DNA from: CAYUMU01 sp964445985
Lineage (GTDB): Bacteria; Planctomycetota; Planctomycetia; Pirellulales; S012-138
Reading direction: 5' to 3'
NCBI GenBank assembly: GCA_964445985.1
Contig: CAYUMU010000100.1
Coordinates: 1 to 22,558 of the forward strand
Length of the DNA stretch: 22,558 nt
Every line of letters starts with the position of its first letter. Position 1 is the stretch's first letter. Position numbers and translations under genes: made by a program. The notes below the pieces were generated by a model. That model made no database searches. It was given only the letters and a program-made list of their open reading frames with translations, and was not told the DNA's origin. This document shows, piece by piece, positions 1 through 6,315 of this stretch.

Positions 1-103
1 CCGGCCACCCCGCAAAACGCCCGCTCAAAGCCATTTCCCGACGCTCACTAGCTACTGATTTGGCAATCTGGCCGCTTTCCAAATTCGTGTTGGGAGGGCG
101 TGC

Positions 104-268
104 ATGGCTGGGTTGTTGCAGGGTGGGGCGGTTTCTGCTTCTGAGCGGGAGTTGTTTTGGCGGGGCAAGCTGACAGAGTTTGTTGCCAGCGGGCTTTCCA
201 TTCGGGCCTTTTGCCGCCGCGAAGGGCTGGCCGAGTCGGCGTTCTACTTTTGGCGGCGGCGAGAGATT
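104..268 (+). pseudogene. IS66-type TnpA N-terminal fragment
   Basis: The ATG at 104 follows a good ribosome binding site (GGGAGG). The first 55 or so residues read like the N-terminus of the small IS66-family accessory protein TnpA: a W..KL..F..SGLSIRAFCRREGL stretch followed by SAFYFWRRR, which forms the helix-turn-helix region of that family. After residue 55 (about base 268) the similarity stops and the frame runs on into unrelated sequence until 466. The TnpB and TnpC genes of IS66 do not follow. I therefore call it a remnant of an IS66 insertion broken by a later rearrangement. The family call is recognition by eye; the breakpoint is approximate. Confidence 0.6.
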
Positions 269-368
269 GCAGTCTTGATTTGCGGCCTGCATATCGGTGC
301 CGTCTGCTGGAACTCACGGTGCCGCCGACGCTATTATTCTCTGCTGCAAAGCTGGTATTCTGCGTCCC

Positions 369-596
369 ATGCTGCTAGCAATTGCCGCACCCGCGGAAAA
401 CGATCGCGGTCCTCGCTTCATGGAGAAAGTATTCGCGGCGATCCATCAGGCGAGCTCTCGTCTTGATGCCACGACCTTCATCTTTGCCGACCACGACGGA
501 CGTGCCGGGCTATTCGTTCGCGTCACTGACAATTCTGCAGAGATGATTCGCGGGTACATCGCAGCAAATGTAGGGCAGGCATTCTGCCTGCCATAA
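369..596 (+). pseudogene. Unassigned gene remnant between two mobile-element fragments
   Basis: From an in-frame ATG at 369 to the stop at 594-596 there is a 75-codon stretch with protein-like character: a short hydrophobic start, then RFMEKVFAAIHQASS, a TTFIFADHDGRAGLFVRV strand-like segment and an SAEMIRGYIAAN helix. The last residues (GQAFCLP) are encoded by a palindrome, so the natural C-terminus has probably been replaced. The pattern of an AIH helix followed by GLFVR faintly recalls the N-terminal part of conjugation or type IV secretion ATPases of planctomycetes, but this is only an impression. It lies between an IS66 fragment and an RHS fragment and is probably not a functional gene. 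Confidence 0.3.
574..592. repeat. Perfect palindrome GGCAGGC-ATTCT-GCCTGCC
   Basis: Seven-base arms (574-580 and 586-592) are perfectly complementary around a five-base loop. The palindrome marks the end of the upstream remnant and the start of the RHS/transposase reading frame. It is followed at once by further dyads (596-608, 609-623 and 608-648). It looks like a dispersed palindromic element of the kind scattered through planctomycete genomes, although one window cannot prove that it is repeated. Confidence 0.6.
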
Positions 597-1930
597 TGCG
601 GTTCGCATCGCGACTCAATCGCGTTTCTACGCTTCCGTCGAGTCGCGAAACGGCCTACGAGTACGATCATCTTGATAGGCGCATCAAGGTTATCTTGCCA
701 GATCCCGATGGAGTGGGCGGCGAAGAACCGCCGGAATATCTTTATAGCTTTGACATCGCTGGCCGGCTGATTCAAGAAACCGACCCGCTGGGGAACGAGA
801 CCGATTACGAGTACGACAACCTCAACCGGCTGGTCCGCGTGGCGCTGCCTGACCCCGACGGCGTGGGCGACCTGGAACGCCCCGAAACGCTTTATACCTA
901 CGATTTCGTGGGCAATCTCTTGAGCCTGACGGACCCGGTCGGCAACATCACGGTCTGGACGTACGACAAGCTGGACCGCGTTACGAAGGAACGGAACGCG
1001 CTCAACAAAGATCGCCTCTGGAATGAAACCAAGAACGTGATTCTGGTCAGCGCTCAAAGCGCGACTTCGGATGTCGATCCGCAGCCGGAACCGCCCGCCT
1101 GTTTTTTGAATCAAGAGCATGTCGCGAAGTTGACCGAGACGGCTACAACCAAGGAAAAGGCCGCGAAATCCGACGATTTGCCGCCGCCAAAGAAAAAGAA
1201 GAAGAAATCGCGGCGCAAGTCCAAGCAGAAGCGTCCGCCGCACCAGCCGAAACGCGTGGTGCGCACGGTGCTTTCGAGCATGGAAAGCTCGCGGGAGTTT
1301 GGCGTGCAAATGGAGCGTGAAGCTCGCCGCCGCCGGTTCTTCGAGGCGGAGCGCAAGGCGTTCGTGGGCGACGGCCTGCCGTGCAATTGGGCGATTCACG
1401 AAGCGCGCTTCCGCGACTTCACGCCGATCCTCGACTTCACGCACGCCGTCAGTTATTTGTTCCGCGCGGCGCGGCTTTGCGCGGGCTCGCCCGACGAAGT
1501 TTGGGCCATGTACACGCACTGGATGATCGACGTTTGGCGCGGCCTGGTCGGCGGCGTCATCGGCGAACTGCGCGGGCATCAAGAGCGGTTGGGCCTGCCG
1601 TCCGAAGGCGTCGCGGACGACGACCCGCGCGAGCAGTTGCGATTGATTCTGGGCTACCTTGAGAACAATCGCGAGCGGATGCGGTATGACGAATATCGCC
1701 GCCAAGGCTTGCCGACCACGAGCGCCTGGATGGAGTCGGCGGTGAAGGAGATGAACTACCGCGTGAAGGGCACGGAGATGTTTTGGAACAACCCCGCCGG
1801 GGCCGAAGCCATCCTGCGAATTCGCGCGGCCGCCCTCAGCGACGACGGTCGGCTGGCCCGATTCCTGACCCGCCGCCCCGGCCGTGAGACCGTCCGCCGC
1901 CCGCGACACCCCCACGGCCAAGCCGCGTAA
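596..1930 (+). CDS. Chimeric ORF: RHS/YD-repeat fragment joined to a DDE transposase C-terminus
   Basis: A 444-codon frame opens with ATG at 596, but its two halves belong to different proteins. Residues 20-140 are RHS/YD repeats (YEYDHLDRR, YEYDNLNRL, YTYDFVGN, WTYDKLDRV), including two near-copies of LPDPDGVG. At about residue 141 the sequence changes to a transposase: WNETKN, a lysine-rich linker (199-213), VGDGLPCNW (Asp259), ILDFTHA (Asp280), RRQGLPTTSAWMESAVKEMN (Glu380) and a KGTEMFWNNP tail. The family resembles ISKra4/UPF0236-like DDE enzymes. The part upstream of WNETKN, which should hold DNA binding and the first catalytic aspartate, is missing, so activity is unlikely. No clear ribosome binding site precedes the ATG, which sits against a palindrome. 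I read this as an IS remnant joined in frame to an RHS gene piece. Confidence 0.6.
   Translation: MRFASRLNRVSTLPSSRETAYEYDHLDRRIKVILPDPDGVGGEEPPEYLYSFDIAGRLIQETDPLGNETDYEYDNLNRLVRVALPDPDGVGDLERPETLYTYDFVGNLLSLTDPVGNITVWTYDKLDRVTKERNALNKDRLWNETKNVILVSAQSATSDVDPQPEPPACFLNQEHVAKLTETATTKEKAAKSDDLPPPKKKKKKSRRKSKQKRPPHQPKRVVRTVLSSMESSREFGVQMEREARRRRFFEAERKAFVGDGLPCNWAIHEARFRDFTPILDFTHAVSYLFRAARLCAGSPDEVWAMYTHWMIDVWRGLVGGVIGELRGHQERLGLPSEGVADDDPREQLRLILGYLENNRERMRYDEYRRQGLPTTSAWMESAVKEMNYRVKGTEMFWNNPAGAEAILRIRAAALSDDGRLARFLTRRPGRETVRRPRHPHGQAA
1012..1930 (+). mobile_element. Truncated insertion sequence (DDE transposase 3' part)
   Basis: The transposase part of the chimeric frame starts at about 1012-1019, where RHS repeats stop and the WNETKN motif begins. 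It runs to the TAA at 1928-1930. Two of three expected acidic catalytic residues remain (Asp259 and Glu380, with Asp280 as the HA-associated aspartate); the N-terminal third is gone. I could not define the right end of the element: the bases after 1930 show no obvious mate for any terminal repeat, as the left end is lost. The family name (ISKra4-like) is tentative. Confidence 0.5.
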
Positions 1931-2183
1931 CATACAAAAGCTGACATGCACCCAACCCCACCCTCAGCGGGAATCGCGATGCCCCGTTGGTATCGTTCCT
2001 GGGGACTGCTCTCAGCAGGCCACACTTTCCGGTCGGGCCGGGCGGGGGCGAGGAGGATAGCGCGGCGAAACCTACGCGACGCGCGGCGTCGTTCCCAACG
2101 CCGCACGTCGGTTGCTTCCACCCTCAAAAACGGCAGCTCGGTTCGCGAGCTCGTTGCTCATTGCAGCCCCGCGGCGCGCATAA

Positions 2184-2567
2184 CTACTGGGCCGTTTCGT
2201 TCGCGGGCAATTCCACGCCTGGTTCTTCCAGCGAAGCCGGCGGGGCTTCGACAATGTCGCCGGGCTTGCAGTAGCCCAGGTCGCGAATCACTTCCAAGAT
2301 TTCGCTGCAGGTGGGGAACATGCGGCCGCTGCGACGCTTGTAGGCATCGAGGGCGTTCATGAATTCCACTTCGTCGTTGGAATAGTCGCGTTCGCAGGTG
2401 GTGGGGTCGATCTGCCGGCGTCGCGGCACCTTGCGGCGCTGCTCGGTTTGACGCCGCTCGACGGCCACGGGGGCATCTTTCTTCCGACGTTCGGCGGGTT
2501 TGCGGCGATCCTTCGCTGCTCGACGGTCTACCGTGACAGGGGGACTGGAATCTTTGGACTTCGTCAC
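2184..2567 (-). CDS. Conserved small basic protein of planctomycete type, function unknown
   Basis: The gene encodes 127 residues. The start is GTG at 2567, supported by a GGGGAG ribosome binding site nine bases upstream. The N-terminal 55 residues are strongly basic with repeated RR pairs (DRRAAKDRR, ERRKKD, RRKVPRRRQ) and are probably disordered or nucleic-acid binding. The C-terminal half is compact: DPTTCERDYSNDEVEFMNAL, a YKRRSGRMFPTCSEILEVIR helix, then GYCKP. I recognise this PTCSE.LEVIR pattern from uncharacterised planctomycete proteins, often near the end of the chain as here. No catalytic motif is visible. It stands alone, with non-coding DNA on both sides. Function cannot be assigned; a regulatory or ribosome-associated role would be a guess. 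Confidence 0.7.
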   Translation of the reverse strand: MTKSKDSSPPVTVDRRAAKDRRKPAERRKKDAPVAVERRQTEQRRKVPRRRQIDPTTCERDYSNDEVEFMNALDAYKRRSGRMFPTCSEILEVIRDLGYCKPGDIVEAPPASLEEPGVELPANETAQ

Positions 2568-3065
2568 GGAGCGTTACTCCCCTAATCTTGGCTGACGGAG
2601 CGGCGGGTGTGATACCGGCCGCGGAATGAAAATCCACGGTTCCTGCTGCCTGTTGCTGCGATGGCAAAGACCGCTTGGTTGCCTCTCGCAGCCGCCTGAG
2701 CCCTCTGGGCGTGAAAGAGGGAATCGACGCTTGCGAGTGTTAAAATTTATCGATCAGTGAAACTGGGTGGTTTTTACTGATTGCGCAAAGATTGCCGTTT
2801 TGCGAAACCTTCCGGTTATGTGGGCGGGCTTCAAAGTCATCCGGAAAGCATAGCCCCCAAAGCTTGCCCAGGCGGGCCGGGTGACCCTGAGGGCTGGCGA
2901 AACCTTGCCCACTGGCGCTGGTTATGACGCGCGCAACGGTTGTGCCGCCGCCGAGAAGTGTGGGCGGTCATTCGTCGTTGGGCTGCCAACAAAGAAACCG
3001 CCGAAATGATCCGGCGATCTCTCATTTGACTTAGAAGTAGAGTAGCAGCGCGGGTGGCCTGCCGA
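2568..3065. other. Gene-free spacer with one imperfect dyad
   Basis: No credible coding region is present on either strand. An A+T-rich patch at 2740-2785 carries ATCAGT at 2753-2758 and ACTGAT at 2776-2781, with partly complementary A and T runs between them (AAA against TTT). It lies about 190 bases upstream of the GTG start of the minus-strand gene at 2567 and could be an operator or a relic of a terminator. Nothing else stands out. Confidence 0.4.
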
Positions 3066-3746
3066 TCAATCGCGGCTGTCGCCGAATCGCATGATGTAGT
3101 AGAGCAGGATCATCACCGACTGGAGCGTGGCAGCCACGTAAGTCCAGGCCGCGGCGTTCAATACCGCGTTCACGTGTTCCATTTCGTACTGAGGAACAAT
3201 GCCCTGGGCGACCAGGATGCGCTTGGCGCGGTTGCTGGCGTTGAATTCCACGGGCAAGTTCACCAGTTGAAAGAACACCACGCAGCCAAAGGCCAAAATT
3301 CCAATCCAGAGCAGCGGCTTCAATGACAGGATGGCGCCCAGGAAGATGAGCACCATGCCCATGCCGCTGCCAAAACTGGCAGCAGGAACGGCCGCGTTGC
3401 GGATGACCAGCGGCGCGTAGCGCTCGGCGTCTTGCAGGGCATGGCCGGCCTCGTGGGCCGCGATTCCCACCGCGGCCTGCGTGCGACCATTGAAAACGCC
3501 GGGGCTGAGCCGCAACACCTTGTCGCGGGGATCGTAATGGTCGGAAAGGTGGCCAGGCACCTGTTCAATGCCCACATCGTAAAGCCCGGCGGCATCGAGA
3601 ATTTGCCGGCTGGCCTGGGCGCCGCTCATGCTGGCTGGTTCTTTATCGGCCGCGGCGTAGGTGGATTTCACGCGGAATTGCGCCCAGAGGGCCAGCAACA
3701 GGGCCGGGGCAATTGCGACAAAATACCAGGGATCAAAATAAGGCAT
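3066..3746 (-). CDS. Membrane zinc metallopeptidase, YugP type (DUF2296/Zn_peptidase_2)
   Basis: The gene encodes 226 residues, the usual length of the family. An N-terminal membrane segment (about 8-24) is followed by the soluble part with SGAQASRQILDAAGL, a YDPRDKVLRLSPGVF block typical of the family, and the HEAGH zinc site at 98-102. The third-ligand region LPVEFNASNRAKRIL (Glu167) follows, with membrane segments at about 130-163 and 198-216. The family consists of integral-membrane proteases of unknown physiological substrate. The ATG at 3746 has a GAGG ribosome binding site, and a sigma70-like promoter lies at 3865-3892. It is transcribed alone. The family assignment is firm; the role in membrane protein turnover is inferred. 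Confidence 0.9.
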   Translation of the reverse strand: MPYFDPWYFVAIAPALLLALWAQFRVKSTYAAADKEPASMSGAQASRQILDAAGLYDVGIEQVPGHLSDHYDPRDKVLRLSPGVFNGRTQAAVGIAAHEAGHALQDAERYAPLVIRNAAVPAASFGSGMGMVLIFLGAILSLKPLLWIGILAFGCVVFFQLVNLPVEFNASNRAKRILVAQGIVPQYEMEHVNAVLNAAAWTYVAATLQSVMILLYYIMRFGDSRD

Positions 3747-3864
3747 GGTATGTACCTCGGGACATCTTGGGGAAACGCCCTCGAGCTAGGGAGGCTCCTG
3801 GTTTCCGCGACCACGGTTCCCCCACCCGCGGCAAGCTACCTGCCGCCGCTCCTAAAGATGAGAG

Positions 3865-3892
3865 ATTAATCGCATTACAAGCATTTCGTCAA
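3865..3892 (-). promoter_or_regulatory. Candidate sigma70 promoter of the YugP-like peptidase gene
   Basis: Read on the minus strand, TTGACG (3887-3892) and ATTAAT (3865-3870) are separated by 16 bases. They match the -35 consensus at five and the -10 consensus at four of six positions. The site lies about 120 bases upstream of the ATG at 3746, inside a divergent spacer (3747-4106) that has no other gene. Confidence 0.4.
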
Positions 3893-4106
3893 AAGTGACA
3901 AATTCTTTCGCGGCTTATCGCAATAAGCAAGTCCTGTTCCGAAAGACCTTAATCGGTCGAGGGTTGCATCCTGCGAAGGGCGGTTGAGCGGGAGCCAACG
4001 CCATCCGCAATGGCATGCGATTCGCTGTATACCCCCCTCCCCAAGCCCCATGTGGGTCTTGTGATCTCGAACCAATCATTTGCTTCACTTTGGGAGACAC
4101 TTTGCC

Positions 4107-4340
4107 ATGGCCACCTGCGACGTTTGCAGCAACGAGTACGACAAGGCATTCACCATTACTCTGGCGGGAAAGGAACACACGTTCGACTGCTTCGAATGTG
4201 CCATCCATGCGCTGGCGCCGGAATGTGCCCATTGCCAATGCCGGATCATAGGGCATGGCGTGGAGCAAAGCGGACAGATGTTCTGCTGTGCCCACTGCGC
4301 GGAGCACGAAGGCGTAGTCGGTCTCAAAGACAGGGTTTAA
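4107..4340 (+). CDS. Small cysteine-rich zinc-ribbon or metallothionein-like protein
   Basis: The gene encodes 77 residues with ten cysteines. The pairs are C4/C7 (CDVC), C28/C31 (CFEC), C40/C43/C45 (CAHCQC) and C60/C61/C64 (CCAHC), with histidines at 25, 34, 42, 50, 63 and 67. This arrangement points to a compact protein binding two or more zinc ions. The last block (CQCRIIGHGVEQSGQMFCCAHC) resembles bacterial metallothionein or TRASH-type zinc fingers. I chose ATG 4107, with GGGAG nine bases upstream, over the in-frame ATG at 4080, because the family begins MATCDVC. Its stop is separated by one base from the stop of the convergent Ohr gene. Metal handling or redox sensing is an inference. 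Confidence 0.75.
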   Translation: MATCDVCSNEYDKAFTITLAGKEHTFDCFECAIHALAPECAHCQCRIIGHGVEQSGQMFCCAHCAEHEGVVGLKDRV

Positions 4341-4341
4341 C

Positions 4342-4779
4342 CTAACTTCCCACCACCTCAACCTCCACCGGCACGTTGCCGCGCGTGGCGTGCGAGTAGG
4401 GGCAGATTTTTTCGTGGGCTTCTTGCGCCAGCGATTCGAGTTCGGCTTGCGGCAGGCTTTTGTCTTCAATGTGCAGCTTTACGGCCAGGCCGAATCCGCC
4501 GCCATCGCGAGGGCCAATTTTCACTTCGCAGGTAATCTTGGCCTGAGCGGCGTTCTTCTTGTGTTGTTTCGCCACGAAATCGAGGGCACCGCCAAAACAG
4601 GCCGCGTAGCCGGCCGCGAACAAGTGCTCCGGGGTTGCCGTGCCAGGCTTGCCAGGTCCGCCCATTTCCTTGGGCACCGAAAGATCGGCCTTCACCAAGC
4701 CATCGCTCGACTCGGTATGGCCGTTGCGTCCCCCAACGGCGGTGGCCGAAACGGTAACGAGCGGCTTGATCGTATCCAT
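4342..4779 (-). CDS. ohr: Organic hydroperoxide resistance protein, Ohr/OsmC family
   Basis: The gene encodes 145 residues, the normal Ohr length. Ohr enzymes are cytoplasmic thiol peroxidases that reduce organic hydroperoxides, usually with lipoylated partners. Both redox cysteines are present: Cys61 in AAGYAACFGGAL and Cys126 in HEKICPYSHATRGN. The GRNGHTESSDG start and the PGTATPEHLFAAGY block are also typical. The ATG at 4779 is preceded by GGAG; the longer frame starting at 4860 adds 27 residues unlike the family and was not used. The usual OhrR regulator is not next to it. The tail-to-tail neighbour on the plus strand is the zinc-ribbon gene. The family is sure; peroxide specificity is inferred from the Ohr-type active site. 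Confidence 0.93.
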   Translation of the reverse strand: MDTIKPLVTVSATAVGGRNGHTESSDGLVKADLSVPKEMGGPGKPGTATPEHLFAAGYAACFGGALDFVAKQHKKNAAQAKITCEVKIGPRDGGGFGLAVKLHIEDKSLPQAELESLAQEAHEKICPYSHATRGNVPVEVEVVGS

Positions 4780-4886
4780 GATTGTCTCCGAGGCGAGAGG
4801 GAGTAAGGTTTGCGGGAATTGTACACCGGCAGGCAACCCGGCCGCTCCCAGTCCCCCCACGTCGAAGGAAGCCTACTCGTCGAAGC

Positions 4887-5483
4887 CTATTCGTTGACAA
4901 TCTCGATCAACTCGACCGCTGGCTCGCCGTTGCAGTAAATCAGGGCGGTGCGGCCGTAGACGGGCCTGTTTTCGCCGGCCGTCAACCACTTCTTCAACAC
5001 GTCTCCGGGCGCGACTTTGAACAGCGAAAACAGATGCACGCTGCGGAGAATGTCGTGGTTGATTAGCACCCGGCCCAGGGGGGTGCCTTCCGAGACCACT
5101 TCGGCCCTGGCCTGGGCCGGCAGCAAGTCGAGGCGAATCCGCATGATGCCGTATTGAACCACGCGGCCGTCGCTCTGCCGGGTGAGGAGAATCTCGCGCG
5201 CGTAATGGTTTTCGTCGATCAGCCGATTGAGCACGCCCACATTCACGGCGCTGCCATGGTGGGCTTCGACCGTGACCGTCATGTGATGTTCGTGAGCCAG
5301 CAGTTTGCGAAACGTGGCCGGCATGCTCTCCGGCGACACCTCCCGAAACTCGCCCAACTGGGCGCGGCCAGCGTAGAACAGGCCAATCAGCGTATCCAAA
5401 TCCGGCGTAACGCGTTCCGATGTACTCACGGCTGTTCCCAAGAAATGCTGGAGGGCAAGGGGCGGGGCCAGGTGGCCAAACAT
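4887..5483 (-). CDS. Conserved protein, possibly chorismate-lyase/UTRA-like fold
   Basis: The gene encodes 198 residues from ATG 5483; no strong ribosome binding site is seen there. A GTG at residue 19, with GGGAA upstream, is an alternative start. The core runs from LDTLIGLFYAG through REILLTRQSDGRVVQYGIMRI and PLGRVLINHDILRSVHLF to a C-terminal YCNGEPAVELIEIV. The order of a strand with R..L, then PLG..L, then a conserved H..LR recalls the chorismate-lyase/UTRA fold (UbiC and effector domains of GntR regulators). No DNA-binding domain is present, so it would be an enzyme-like or binding protein. I have seen similar proteins in planctomycetes only as hypotheticals. Substrate unknown; the fold call is weak. 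Confidence 0.6.
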   Translation of the reverse strand: MFGHLAPPLALQHFLGTAVSTSERVTPDLDTLIGLFYAGRAQLGEFREVSPESMPATFRKLLAHEHHMTVTVEAHHGSAVNVGVLNRLIDENHYAREILLTRQSDGRVVQYGIMRIRLDLLPAQARAEVVSEGTPLGRVLINHDILRSVHLFSLFKVAPGDVLKKWLTAGENRPVYGRTALIYCNGEPAVELIEIVNE

Positions 5484-5679
5484 CGCTGCCGGCGAAACTA
5501 GCTGTGGAGGGCGAAGTGCGTGGCAACTCGACGCAGGTTGGGGAACCGCGCCGACTCAGCGGCACCCCGCCGCGGATCAAGCGAGATCGGTGGGAAAGCG
5601 ATGCTAGTGGGGGGAGGTTAGTCTGGGGGTCGCCGCAGCCCGCCCACTGCGTTTCCCCAAGGAGCGGGGCGCGGCGCGA

Positions 5680-5700
5680 AGACTGCACGCCTTGCAGTCT
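5680..5700. repeat. Perfect 8-base-arm palindrome
   Basis: AGACTGCA (5680-5687) and TGCAGTCT (5693-5700) flank the loop CGCCT. The stem lies upstream of the minus-strand gene ending at 4887 and is not followed by a T run. It is therefore more likely a dispersed palindromic element than a terminator. Confidence 0.55.
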
Positions 5701-5842
5701 ACCCAAGCACCATCGGCCTGTCGAGTTTTTTGTGGCAGGCCGGCTTTGCTAAAGTCCATGCGGGCAAGGAGTTCAAGCGGTTGGTTCCCGAAAGTTCCTC
5801 ACCTGGGTGAATGACATTTGGGGTGAGCAAATCTTCTTTTAT

Positions 5843-5872
5843 CCTTCTCCCCCGGTACTCCGGGGCAGAAGG
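5843..5872. repeat. Interrupted hairpin, CCTTCT-C-CCCCGG-TACT-CCGGGG-C-AGAAGG
   Basis: Two nested arm pairs (CCTTCT with AGAAGG, CCCCGG with CCGGGG) are separated by a single C-C mismatch, and the loop is TACT. G+C-rich pyrimidine/purine hairpins of this kind are common intergenic repeats in planctomycetes. A related but less regular structure occurs at 20387-20463. Confidence 0.5.
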
Positions 5873-6225
5873 GCAGGGGAAGAGCGGCTGTCTTGATTGT
5901 CAATGTTTTTTTGGCGTTTTTGACGATCGGGTGCGGGAGAGAGGGTTTTTCGATAGGCGGACAGCTTTTTTGATGCCAGCGTTTTGCCGCGCTTGGTCAC
6001 GCTCTCGCCACGCCTCGCGCCTCCCTTTGCGTGTCGCGACTGCGCAGGAGATTCCGGGCAATTTCATACGTGGACGCACTGTACTGGCCAACGGTCTTGA
6101 GGAATAATCCCATCGCCGCCACGCTCCTTCGCTTGGCGCTACGTGATGACTCATCAAGTACGAAGGGGCGTGGCAGTTTTCAATGCCAATGCTTATCAAG
6201 ATTACCTGGATTCCAATAACGGGGA

Positions 6226-6255
6226 GGGAGTGGGTGGCCACTCCCTTACCCACTC
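6226..6255 (+). promoter_or_regulatory. Two mutually exclusive stems in the leader of the receiver-like gene
   Basis: GGGAGTGG (6226-6233) can pair perfectly with CCACTCCC (6238-6245). GAGTGGGT (6228-6235) can instead pair perfectly with ACCCACTC (6248-6255). The two stems share bases and cannot coexist. They end about 60 bases upstream of the ATG at 6316. This geometry would suit an attenuator, but a repeat element of chance symmetry is equally possible. Confidence 0.3.
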
Positions 6256-6315
6256 GGGATTGGGCGGAATGACGTGACACCAACGCGCGTGCTCGCACCG
6301 AGGAATGGATGGATC

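Larger units (their letters stand above)
5484..6315. other. 830-base gap without a gene, rich in palindromes
   Basis: The open frames here are short and unlike proteins. What the stretch does hold is structure: AGACTGCA and TGCAGTCT arms at 5680-5700, an interrupted hairpin at 5843-5872, the 13-base dyad TGATGACTCATCA at 6144-6156, and a pair of competing stems at 6226-6255 just before the next gene. It looks like accumulated dispersed palindromes plus the leader of the gene at 6316. Confidence 0.5.

Noticed and set aside
700..872. Direct repeat of a GATCCCGATGGAGTGGGCGG-like segment (about 700-720 and 853-872)
   Set aside because: These are codons of successive RHS repeats (LPDPDGVG), so internal gene duplication explains them rather than an array or attachment site.
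1190..1240. Lysine-rich tract in the chimeric frame, considered as a frameshift or slippage site
   Set aside because: The reading frame continues correctly through it into conserved transposase motifs, and related transposases have a charged variable linker here.
446..1951. A 501-codon minus-strand frame opposite the RHS-transposase chimera
   Set aside because: The plus strand shows clear YD repeats and transposase motifs. The minus frame is rich in H, R, V and A without domain patterns, typical of the complement of a G+C-rich gene.
3915..4469. A 184-codon minus-strand frame spanning the zinc-ribbon gene and the end of ohr
   Set aside because: It overlaps two well-supported genes, has no ribosome binding site, and its sequence is unlike any family.
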